Source: Ophiothrix spiculata
Taxonomy: Eukaryota; Echinodermata; Ophiuroidea; Amphilepidida; Ophiotrichidae
Strand: one strand, 5' to 3'
Assembly (NCBI GenBank): GCA_000969725.1
Contig: JXSR01S010464.1
Length of the DNA: 21,652 nt
Shown here: one piece after another, positions 1 to 8,720 of the stretch
Layout of the letters: each line of letters starts with the position of its first letter
Numbering within the stretch: position 1 is the stretch's first letter
Position numbers and translations under genes: made by a program
The notes under the pieces: generated by a model
The model's input: only the letters and a program-made list of their open reading frames with translations
Database searches by the model: none
What the model was told of the DNA's origin: nothing

Positions 1-599
1 AAAATATTTTTTCAAACAAGAAAATAATGAAATCAGTGACCTTTACATTTCAATCAGCAGTTGAGTGCATTAGTCATAAACTAATACTTGAAACATTTCA
101 AAATAAAATATCCCATATTTAACAATTCTATTATCATAAGTTGCAACCCACTTGAGAGTGTTAACTATATACATACTCAAGAAAAAACTCAATTGTGTTC
201 ATAAGTTTTGATATAACCATTACATATCCTATTTCCAAAATGATGTTTATGTATTTAAAATATTTTGACTGAAATACAAATTACATTCTTGCATAAAACA
301 AATTGTTTTCAATTAAGCTTATCAAAATGTTCAAACCTACAACTACGTCGAAACCTTATAAAGCGCAATTGAATTCTTACGAAATGATCAACTGTCTCAA
401 CAAAAACGTTTACAAGCTGTACGTATTTATTGTTAGGGTATTTAAGACAGGACATAAAACAAAACAAAACACTAGTTCTTTTCACTGAAAACATTATTTC
501 GTCAAACGTGGTGGAAAAGTCGTCAAACAGGGGTTATAAATTAGTCATGCAAGTGAATTTCCCCTTATTCGACTCGAGAATAAAACGCCACGCCACTTC
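1..599. other. AT-rich non-coding DNA, no gene seen
   Basis: No convincing coding region, RNA gene or repeat is visible. The two overlapping 61-codon open frames near 303-494 lie on opposite strands over the same bases, begin at ordinary ATGs and have low-complexity translations, so they look like chance frames. A short direct repeat of cgtcaaac occurs near 502 and 522. Confidence 0.6.
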
Positions 600-660
600 T
601 TGAAGGTACGGAAACCCGTTATATACGATATAATTCGTCATGCAAATTCGTCAGCTCCCA

Positions 661-740
661 CAAGCGAGCGACGTAGGCGCACGCTTCGCGTACGCTTGCG
701 AGGTCCATCTGGATTGACTAGACCAGACATGTATACATGT
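661..740. repeat. CpG-rich patch with inverted arms plus a 14-bp palindrome
   Basis: In an AT-rich surround, 661-702 is dense in CG dinucleotides. It begins with caagcg and ends with the complementary cgcttg, so it can fold imperfectly. Just downstream, acatgtatacatgt (727-740) is a perfect palindrome. The CG-rich motif gcaagcg(t/c)acgcg, read on the minus strand here, resembles the patch at 4705-4742. This suggests both are cores of related short transposable elements, but no clear terminal repeats or target duplications were found here. Confidence 0.35.
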
Positions 741-1963
741 TGTGTTATCATTTTTGTGATTTGTATAGCTCCACTAGGCCCTTTATTAGGTTAGTCTTGT
801 ATTCGACAGTTCCTAAAGACTACTACTTACCTAGACTATGAGAGTGTCTGCAGAACGACCCTGGCGATGCTGAAAAAAAAACCCAATATATAGAAATCTG
901 CTGGTCGAGGAAACGTATAAAATGTGGCCCAATATTATAACGCTCTCTACTGGTTCTGGGTGTAAAAAGTTATTACTGTTGCGCAAATCGTCAGTTGTTC
1001 AAGCATTACAAAAAGTTGACGGCCATGCCTCATACACGTACATGTTCATATGGATACAAAGGAATGTAGATATTAAAAACGGGAGACACGGAGCTGAAAA
1101 GGGATTTCGGGTCATATATCTCAGCCGTTTCATTATCATTCAAAATTCAAAATCAACGCAACACATTTATACAAAATTATATGTTTTTTTTTCTTTTTGG
1201 GCTCTTAAAGAGCATTTAATATGACATTTCTAGTATAACACACAAATCAAATCATTATAACAAATACACAATATCAAAAAAAATATTTATAATACTACAC
1301 AAGATATAATAAAAAATAAAAACAATAATTAAAAGAATCATGAATGATTCAGGTCAGATATGATTCTTTAAGCATTTCAATTTCTTTTTGCTGGAGGAAT
1401 TTCTGACCTTTTTTTGATTTTCCATCCAAATAGATCAGGTTTTTTATTTCTTGTTGAAGCATATGCATAAGGCCGAAACCATAGTCGGCCTCCAAACAAA
1501 ATTTTCTCTACTAAACACAAGTCTATAATAATAAATGGCAAATGCGATTTGTACAACCACCACTTTTTCATCGATCACTTGACCAGCAAGAGAAATCCTT
1601 GTATTCAATACTGATCATACCAAGTTTTTCTCTCCCTTTCCAGTTGTTGACCCAGTACTACATGTATTCTCCTGGCATTTTGAAACTGGATAGCTACTAA
1701 TTCAAAAAGCTATCACTCAAACTAATTGTAAAAATATATGTTCCCGCAACAACGGTCGTTAATTCGGATTATATTTCATATAAAGATGTTTATCATTATA
1801 CATAGAAATTAATTGAAAAAATATATAGTGACATAAAATAATAGTATCTTTAAGCATGCTGTAAGTGATACTATACTGCTGAATAATAGTTTTAATCCAT
1901 AATACGTATCTTTGTATCTATGTTTCATATTTGCTCATATATTTTTTCTAGACTGGCAATGGA
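741..1963. other. AT-rich non-coding DNA with small hairpins
   Basis: No recognisable gene. The 100-codon plus-strand frame at 922-1224 and the 64-codon minus-strand frame at 1377-1571 have no motifs I recognise. Two small structures are present: an inverted repeat around 1330-1373 (agaatcat versus atgattct, with a nested gaatcat/atgattc pair), and a perfect 7-bp stem aggccga/tcggcct at 1470-1491 with an 8-nt loop. Both are short enough to arise by chance. Confidence 0.5.
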
Positions 1964-1964
1964 G

Positions 1965-2107
1965 TAAAGCTGAATTCAGACTCGACGCAAACGCAAACGC
2001 ACGACGCACCGAGTATGTGTAGATTGTATTTTCGAGCTGAAAATTTAATGCACACATGCTCCGTGCGTTTCAAAACGCAATGTGTCACGAGTATGAATTC
2101 AGCTTTA
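1965..2107. mobile_element. MITE-like element, 143 bp, CpG-rich interior
   Basis: The ends are inverted copies of each other: taaagctgaattca at 1965-1978 and its exact complement at 2094-2107. Similarity continues inward with mismatches (gactcg versus cgagta) and then into paired acgca/tgcgt-rich segments near 1985-2003 and 2062-2080. Short length, terminal inverted repeats and absence of coding capacity are typical of miniature inverted-repeat transposable elements. No clear target-site duplication is visible, so the superfamily cannot be assigned. The 75-codon frame at 2015-2242 runs across this element and the microsatellite and is not a gene. Confidence 0.65.
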
Positions 2108-2150
2108 GGTGGGCCAATTCAACCAGTATTCCGTCGTGTCAACTTTTTTT

Positions 2151-2176
2151 TATCTATTTATTTATTTATTTATTTT
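2151..2176. repeat. (TTTA)n microsatellite
   Basis: About six tandem TTTA units follow a run of T and precede a short G run. It is an ordinary simple repeat. Confidence 0.9.
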
Positions 2177-3018
2177 GGGGGGATTTTTCCATGTGTCATC
2201 ATGGAACATCAGATCAACGGGAATAAAGAACAAAACTCTTAAGAAATGGAATTCAAAGCATCATGCATGACTGACATTAAATACCCGAGCCGTTAAAACT
2301 CAACATGCTGATGCTGTTGGGGATTTCAAATTACATATAGCTTCAAAACTAATCGATTGTCTTCTATCGACAAATATCAGAATTCTTGCCATTCGGTATT
2401 ATCGACTGGAAAGCGTCTACCCTTGATTGGTCAATTCGTTGGCCTTTCTGCTTCTGTCACATGCATAGTTAACTGAAATCACTGTTCTTACTTACTAAGA
2501 ATGCTTACTGAAAGATCTATATGATGGCAAGATGGTATATGCATATATCACTGTTGTTTGAACCCAATAGAAATAGGGACATTTTATTTCTAAGTGTCAA
2601 AATAGATGGCGGTATTCATAAAAACTTATTTTTGGATGTAGAATGGGTATGCGGGTGTGTACTACCGAAATTAGATATGCAAATGAAGCATATGACGTCA
2701 AGAAAATTTTATTTACCATTTTTAGCCAAAATCTTCACAGATCAAAATGACATTATCGATAATCAAACATAATCAATAATTTGAAATATGTATAGCGCCC
2801 TCATTTTTGCACATATCTGAATTTACCAAACATACCAATAAATGAGCTTAAAATTAACAAAATTTCAACCAAAATGAAACAAAATTTTGAGAATGGGTTC
2901 AAAACTTTAGTATGCAACACATTCCAGTTATTTATACTGCTTTTTCAACTTTCTGTGAAGAAAATAATCGAGTTTTTGGTTAAAAATGAATAAATGTCCA
3001 CCTCAAACAACAGTTTAT
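2177..3018. other. AT-rich non-coding DNA, no gene seen
   Basis: No supported gene. The 83-codon plus-strand frame at 2521-2772 shows no domain or motif I recognise. A 12-bp palindrome tatatgcatata occurs at 2536-2547. Confidence 0.5.
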
Positions 3019-3296
3019 GGCGTAACACCTCTTATTAATGGTAAAGTGCCTATTGGTTTGTTAAAATTATATCTCCCTTTGATACCACGCACTGAACAAA
3101 TAATCTGTAAATATATGGTATACTTATTTTTTTTTAATCGGTAAATTTGGTAAATTACTGGCAGTTTCGATGAATCCAAACTTCTAATAAATTACCCGAT
3201 TTTTGCAGGTAAGTTAGATTCGCATGGTTGATATCAAAATGAGATATAATGTTAACAAACCAATATACTTATATCATAAACAATGGATGTTACACC
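3019..3296. mobile_element. MITE-like foldback, ~278 bp
   Basis: The left arm (3019-3091) and right arm (3220-3296) are imperfect reverse complements of roughly 70-77 bases. The best-matching parts are tattggtttgttaa on the left and ttaacaaaccaata on the right, then tatatctc/gagatata, then cacgc/gcatg inward. The outermost parts match as ggcgtaaca versus tgttacacc. The centre carries a second inverted pair (atcggtaaatt near 3137 and aaattacccgat near 3190). This nested foldback has no coding capacity, which suits a non-autonomous DNA transposon. The superfamily is not assignable. Confidence 0.6.
3195..3216 (+). promoter_or_regulatory. Possible recursive splice site (ratchet point) motif
   Basis: The sequence reads atttttgcag immediately followed by gtaagttag, so a good 3' splice acceptor directly abuts a near-perfect 5' donor with no exon between them. 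This arrangement is the known hallmark of recursive splice sites in long introns. Support is weak: no flanking exon is visible, the pyrimidine tract is short, and the motif lies inside a MITE-like foldback, so chance is likely. Confidence 0.15.
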
Positions 3297-3302
3297 GTAT
3301 AT

Positions 3303-4660
3303 CACTCTAATATCAACCATAACATCATTGATTCTTACAATATAAATAGAAGAAATGACGTTTAAAAACAACAACTTACCTTTATGGTATGGTTAAAATA
3401 GATTACAGGCAACTTATGGAACACCTTATGTGGTTATGTGATTATGTATCAAGCCTGTGGCACCAGATAATTAATTAGTTAAATGAGCTTCACATCAATA
3501 CAAATATACGGTAGCCTACTTGGAAGTGTGTTTTGGTATATCTGAAAACATCAAGTATTCGTCTTTTCAGAATACTATTGTTTTATTATGCAAAATATAT
3601 GTTTATAAGTGCAGAGTTAAAGATATTTAGCCTCTATTCAATGATTTTACAAATTTTGTTAAGTTTAATGAAAGGTTGAAAAAGTATAAAGAATAGAGAT
3701 AAATACAATGTTCATGTTAAGAAATTGGAATCTTTCTTAATGCAATATGATTCTAATGCATAGATCTTACTTACTGCATATGAAATTTAATCTGGTGTCT
3801 GTTTTTAAAATTCCTCTGTATAACTGTGCACTTTTTCTTTAAATGTCTTGTTTATATTGTGTCAAAAAGGAAACAAAAAAAGACCCTCACAGGAAAAAAG
3901 AAAAAAATCACGGACATTTTTTACAATGCAATAGTTACTGCATTGTTGTTAAGAACACACATTTACAAGGAACACATTGGTGTTAGAAGCATATACTAAA
4001 TGTCCTTCAAATCTAAGGAAACAAGTAACATTATTTGACATCATAAATAAGCACAAATTTGTTATCAACCCCTCGAGAGTCACATCAATTTCACAAATTG
4101 ATAAATCCAAGATGAAATTCCCAAGAAACGTCTCAAGGGTCTAAGTAGATTTTTGTTTTTTTTAAATAAAAACAATGGGAAAAAATATAAGCATATCAAT
4201 ATAATTATAAGGTGGGTCGTCATTATGAAAACGTGGAATATTTCCTTTTTTAAAGCAATTCATATTGTAATATTCGAGAGTATCAATTATTTAAGAGCTA
4301 GCTGCTTGCTTGAAGACTGATTTGCCAACTTTTTTTCGATCTTTTATTTTAAATATTGATATGGATCGTCAAGTTTGTTTTATTCTTTGTTGCAACGTGC
4401 ATAGATTTTCATCACATTTATCACATACAACAAAGAATAGATTTTTTTCCAAGTCTTGCAAATCCTTTCATAAAAATGTTTTTGACCTAATTTTATTGAG
4501 TTATCGAGAAAGCTAATTACCGTATATTCATTATATTCAATGCAATGTAGTTTTGTTTATGTAAAATCGTTTTTGAATAATGGGCACATACATAAAAATG
4601 TTTCTATAGAGCAAAAAATGATGTACGAAATGGCTCAAATTGGGTCATCATTTTCAAAAC
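3303..4660. other. AT-rich non-coding DNA, no gene seen
   Basis: No gene is supported. A perfect 8-bp stem acaatgca/tgcattgt (3923-3946, 8-nt loop) is present. The 68-codon frame at 4310-4516 and the 5' part of the 108-codon frame at 4540-4866 show no recognisable motif. Confidence 0.5.
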
Positions 4661-4665
4661 TTTTC

Positions 4666-4778
4666 CTACATCTGAGGGGGGCACATTCCCTCAAGGACAC
4701 CACCTGCGATGCGCAAGCGCGACGCGCCGCGCTAACGCACGGTATGCTTACTTTATCAGAATGTAGCCCCCCCCTTTC
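4666..4778. repeat. GC-rich element-like patch with G-run/C-run ends
   Basis: A left motif aggggggcacattccc is mirrored on the right by gaatgtagcccccccctt, giving imperfect terminal inverted repeats about 90 bp apart. The interior (4705-4742) is strongly CpG-rich and self-complementary (gcgcaagcgcgacgcgccgc). This could be a short MITE. The longest open frame of the window (108 codons, 4540-4866) runs through it, and its minus-strand partner (68 codons, 4635-4841) covers the same bases, so neither is likely to be coding. Confidence 0.35.
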
Positions 4779-4789
4779 CTGGCTACTGT

Positions 4790-5970
4790 TTTTCTTTGAT
4801 TCAAATAAGTTTTCACAAGTTTTCATACCCAAGTGGATCATGGCTAATGCCTTTAAATATAATTAATCTTCACATATTATTCTCATTTGTCTGTCAGACT
4901 TTTATCTACGTTGTTTAATGAATTAGTTTAGAATAGCAATATAATGGTTGATTCTGACGCTCTAACTACTGAAATGGACTTTTCAAATGCTTTGAATTCT
5001 CGACACTAATCTCCAGTGGGAGAAAACAAATATCAGAAGAATTCAAGATATTCCATCTTGCTTTCCTTGTTTTTCGTACAGGAAACCACTTCAGTTATTG
5101 CATTGGTACCTATTGGGACGATTTACAATTTCCTTGAAATTCAGAAATGCAGTTTCCAGGGTCAGTGCAGTTTGCAAATATTGTACTCTTGATATCTTGC
5201 TTTTATCTTCATCGTATGTTAAGAGGGATAAAAATTCAGTAAAAAGCCAGTGTTAAAGCACCAAATCACTTTATTTTCGGGTGTCTATATGGTGATTTAA
5301 TCTGAAGAGTAAGTTACAGTGGAGTTATTTCATGAATAACATACTTTTTATATACATTCATTGTTGTATTAGCAGATAATTTTATGTTTTCAGACGTTTT
5401 CTTGCGCTGCAAAAATAACTACTGCATTAATAAAAGAGTGCATTTTTTATAATAGTTGGGTACTATTATCATATTTGTATACATCCATCATTGGATGTAG
5501 AATTTACCCAAGAAGGTAACTTATTATTATGTCTTGACAGGAAAAGTATTGATAGCTATTTTTAAAAAAAAGGTATTAAGTATATTGAGTGTTATATTTT
5601 TGAAACATGTGTGTCAATGTGTTTGAAAAATTAATCCCTCCCGAGAAAAATGCTTTTAAATATTATAGAGACAAACTATTTATTCTTCACTAAAACCGAT
5701 TTATTCATCTCAGTAAATTCACTTTTAACCTATAAATTGTTGTAATATGATTTTGACAACCGACATTAAATCACTTCTTTTTCTACTATATCATTTGAGA
5801 CGCTTTTAGTTCTGCTTTTAAAATGTGATTTTACAGGTCATGCTGACATTTTAATCTCTTCAATTTCAACCAAGTTTTTGTATATAACAGCAATTGATAG
5901 TTGTAACTAAGTATTAATGTTTGTAGAATCGAGATATTATTTTAATGCATTTGTACCAAGGTTAAAGTGC
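4790..5970. other. AT-rich non-coding DNA, no gene seen
   Basis: No open frame of note, no RNA gene and no clear repeat. A small hairpin (acatcca/tggatgt) occurs near 5480-5500. Confidence 0.5.
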
Positions 5971-5971
5971 A

Positions 5972-6190
5972 TTAAGGGGTGTAAGCACTTTACTCAATTT
6001 TATGTTTTTGCAAGTTTATTTTATACCATAACTTTTTAACAAAGTGCTTAAAGTTAATAAAAGTATACATTTCAAGAAAGGAATATTCACAAGGAACATG
6101 ATGCTGATGTTGATTTTTGACCAAAAATCATATTTTTTGAGAAAGTCACAAAAAACGCATTTTTTGGCCATTTTGGCTTCGGGGAAGAAT
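5972..6190 (+). mobile_element. Truncated copy of the TTAA-type MITE found at 17596-18170
   Basis: From ttaaggggtgtaagcac (5972) onward the sequence follows the left arm of the element at 17596: ttaaggctggtgtagac, then a gttttt(g) run, then the block aaaagtatacattt (near 6060), gaacatga(t/c)g(c/a)tgatg, then a gaccaaaaat block, and then the catttttggcc block. Identity is moderate, with several indels. The expected right arm is missing: after about 6190 the sequence changes to an unrelated inverted-repeat element. I infer an older, 3'-truncated family member. The open frames of 60-92 codons at 6016-6329 on both strands are shadows of these repeats. Confidence 0.6.
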
Positions 6191-6221
6191 AGAAACAAAG
6201 CGGATTATTTACATTTGAATA

Positions 6222-6598
6222 CGCCAGTACAAGAAAACCCAACTCCAATAGCTCCATTCTGTAAATTATACTTACACAATATAAATGCATACAAATCTCT
6301 GAAAATGCTTTCACATCACTAAAAAGCATTATAGTTTATACTGTAGTATACAGTTGCTATATTTAAACAGCCAGTACTAGAAAACCCCAACTACATGAGC
6401 TCCCCTCTGCAAATATATACTATAATAATTATCTAACAATGTCTGAAAAAGTCAACTACAAGGTCAAATGTGACACTATGGTTGGGATATAGACATGGAA
6501 ATGCTTTTTAGTGACGTTAAAGCATTTTCAGGGATGATATTTTGTAAGAATAGTTTACAGAATGGAGCTATTGGAGTTGGAGTTTTCTTGTAATGGCG
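6222..6598. mobile_element. Inverted-repeat element with an extra internal copy of its arm
   Basis: The left arm (6222-6330) and right arm (6500-6598) are reverse complements of about 100-109 bases. Shared landmarks are cgcca-tacaagaaaac, ccaactccaatagctccatt, ctgtaaa-tat-cttaca, and tgaaaatgcttt with cactaaaaagcatt at the inner end. The loop contains a third, more diverged copy in the same orientation as the left arm (about 6370-6451, starting ccagtactagaaaacccc). No coding capacity. It is best read as a foldback or MITE that suffered internal duplication. No target duplication was identified. Confidence 0.6.
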
Positions 6599-6599
6599 A

Positions 6600-7300
6600 A
6601 TTTATTTAAACGTGTTATTAATTATATTATTTTCCAAACAGACATTCGGGACTTTTCAAAATCATCTAGGACTAATACATATGTTTTATAAGTATATTAT
6701 AACTGCCAAGAAACTAATAACTATCACAGTCTTTAAAATCAGGGATCCTAAAGAAAACCGTCACCAGCTAAGGTGAAGAAACAATAAAGGAAAAAGAATT
6801 TGAAATGACTTCTTTGCAGTCGTTACTATTTTTAATATTACCTAGGGAGCAAAACAGGTTTACTTGCAACGAGAAATTATTTTAATGTGTTATATCTAGA
6901 TTGGTTCTATGGACCAATAATAACATCACTTGGGTGGCCACAAAATCAATCTGTTGCATGGGACCCTGCAAAGGGGGTTGGGGTCATTGCAGCGGTCAAA
7001 TTTGAAAATTGGTCAAATCTTTTCAAAACCAAACTTTTTCCTCTCAATCCAGTCCATGCGCATCTCCGTAAACCACTTTGAATCTACAGATTTGGCTACA
7101 CGTCCCCCGGTTGTACGGTAGCAACATAAGTTTCACGCCTTTATTCCGTTGTGGTCTATGGAAGCATGACAGAAGATGGACTTTAGATTCCACAGAGGGA
7201 CTAAGATTACTTTTACAACGGATGCACGTACAGACGAACTTTAATCACCTGTTGAACCTACTCACTTAAAAATAGGTATTCAAAAATTTGACTAGTTTGG
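6600..7300. other. Non-coding DNA, slightly less AT-rich, no gene seen
   Basis: Short plus-strand frames at 6887-7081, 6930-7121 and 7078-7269 overlap in different frames and show no domain. The stretch 6900-7260 is more balanced in base composition than its surroundings and could be an old repeat or diverged pseudogene, but I cannot name it. Confidence 0.4.
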
Positions 7301-7660
7301 GTGGTCATTTCAAAATAACCCTTAATGAAGTCAAATGTGGTTACTTTGACCCGGAATGTAGTCATACTGTCACTTTTTTTTTAACTATGTTCCGGAGTCA
7401 TTTTCCTAATCGGGACACTGATTAAAATAAATGACCCCTGAATGTAGTCATTTTTGACCAACAAAAAGTTATTTTCAAAAGAGGTTATTTTGAAAAATAA
7501 CCACGAATGTGGTCATTTTCAACTGCAATTTGGGCCAAATTTTTGACTAGAACCTCCGGGTCAAATTTGACCCCAATGGGTTCGGTGCATAGTTGATCGT
7601 CATTAAGTAGTCAAAAATGACTACTTAGGAGTCAATTTTGACTACCTTTTTTTAAGTGTG
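7301..7660. repeat. Degenerate gtcattt / gtagtca repeat zone with a perfect hairpin
   Basis: Variants of aatg(t)(a/g)gtcattttgacc recur in both orientations: gtggtcattt (7301), atgtggttac (7334), gaatgtagtcat (7354), aatgtagtcatttttgacca (7441), gaatgtggtcatttt (7505), and then a cluster of gtcaa(a)(a/t)ttgac forms. A perfect 10-bp stem, taagtagtca/tgactactta with an AAAA loop, lies at 7604-7627, followed by ggagtcaattttgactacc. The zone is an unnamed low-complexity inverted or tandem repeat, possibly the remains of one MITE with internal repeats. Confidence 0.5.
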
Positions 7661-7687
7661 TACTAGTCTGATAGATCCCCAGCATGA

Positions 7688-7777
7688 GCGTCAAGTTGGA
7701 TATATATGCAATTTTCTTGATGAAACTGGTAGTCGAGAGCGTGTATGATGCCAAAATTCACGCTTGAGCAATTTTTC
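7688..7777 (+). repeat. Dispersed repeat, copy A (partner inverted at 12056-12174)
   Basis: This segment matches the reverse complement of 12056-12174 through several blocks: tcaagtt, atgcaattttcttgatgaaa, ctggtagt, gcgtgta, gatgccaaaattcacgcttg and caattttt. The intervening bases differ. Two separated copies in opposite orientation indicate an interspersed repeat family of unknown type. Confidence 0.5.
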
Positions 7778-7799
7778 AGAAGCCACATCGTTTTTTTCA

Positions 7800-8456
7800 A
7801 ATACACCTGTGTATGACAAATCTGATTTTTTAAGTAAACATATCATGTTTGATGTCAAATTAAAGCTAATTGAATATGTAATGCAAATACCTTAAAACCG
7901 TGTCATTTGTGTGTTTCAAATTCAAAATGGTCGCTAAAATTACATATTTACGAATTTAGAGATCACTGTTTATTCAAAATGGCAGTGGCACACAGGGTCA
8001 AGATTACCAAAGAAGAATTTCTGATGAAGATTGAAGCTTCCTTATTAACTAATACAATGACATCAAATAAAAAATTTGTTGGTATTTTTTAAGCATTTCT
8101 ATTGACCAACCATATTTGTGTACTGATGAGCCTAGAGGCTAGACTTAAAGCTAGGCCTGAATTTCATTAAGCTTAATGAACTCTACCTTTTATCATTTAT
8201 GTTAACTGTGATAGGTGCTGTTAAGTTTAACATTTTTGTATTTTGCATAAATGGAGTTTCAGAATTTGATTTTGAGACATTATATTTGATTTTGCTGCCT
8301 TGAATTTTTATGGGATTTTAAAAGAACAAATGAGATTTGCATCTTGTTTTTGAAGACTGTACGTCCTTGGAAGTACATCAGTTTCAAATATGTTCATTGT
8401 TTAACTTTTTAAAATGTTTTTATATCCACAAAACTACATGATAAATTCGTTATCCC
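7800..8456. other. AT-rich non-coding DNA with a small structured spot
   Basis: No gene is supported; the 61-codon frame at 7907-8092 has no known motif. At 8122-8180 a ctgatga motif is followed by a gcctag/ctaggc stem, a gaa, and then a perfect 18-bp palindrome (8163-8180). Confidence 0.4.
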
Positions 8457-8563
8457 CTGGGTTTTTTTTCTACATAATACGGACGATATCTATGGTTTGG
8501 TGATACAACACCAAACCATAATCTTACCGTATTACGTAATACATAAAAAAACCTATAAAACCC
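8457..8563. mobile_element. Foldback element, ~107 bp, with perfect central hairpin
   Basis: The outer halves are imperfect reverse complements: gggtttttttt on the left against aaaaaaacc on the right, and cataatacgg against ccgtattacg. The centre is a perfect 12-bp stem, tatggtttggtg (8491-8502) and caccaaaccata (8509-8520), with a 6-nt loop. A 14-bp palindrome gtattacgtaatac lies at 8529-8542. It is probably a short MITE or foldback. Confidence 0.5.
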
Positions 8564-8586
8564 ATAGCCCTTGCCTATCTCCATTG

Positions 8587-8631
8587 TGAGGTCCCAAGGA
8601 TTTAGCCTAGTTTCTCACTCGTGAGGTCCCA
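8587..8631 (-). repeat. Inverted fragment of the 132-bp satellite unit
   Basis: On the minus strand this ~45-bp stretch matches the two related submotifs of the satellite unit: gaggtccc near 8588 and ttctcactcgtgaggtccc ending at 8630, about 35 bp apart. In the array the corresponding submotifs are 34 bp apart. It lies ~90 bp upstream of the first direct copy, so the array edge is head-to-head. Confidence 0.6.
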
Positions 8632-8720
8632 GCAACAAGCTCCGCCCATAAGGAATAAACCATTGTGTTTTAGGGGAGAGCACTACACTGTGTGAGGTGG
8701 GATGTAGAAATCAAGATTCT

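Noticed and set aside
4540..4866. 108-codon frame, the longest in the window, as a gene
   Set aside because: It spans AT-rich flank and a GC-rich element core, has an overlapping antisense frame, and has no recognisable motif.
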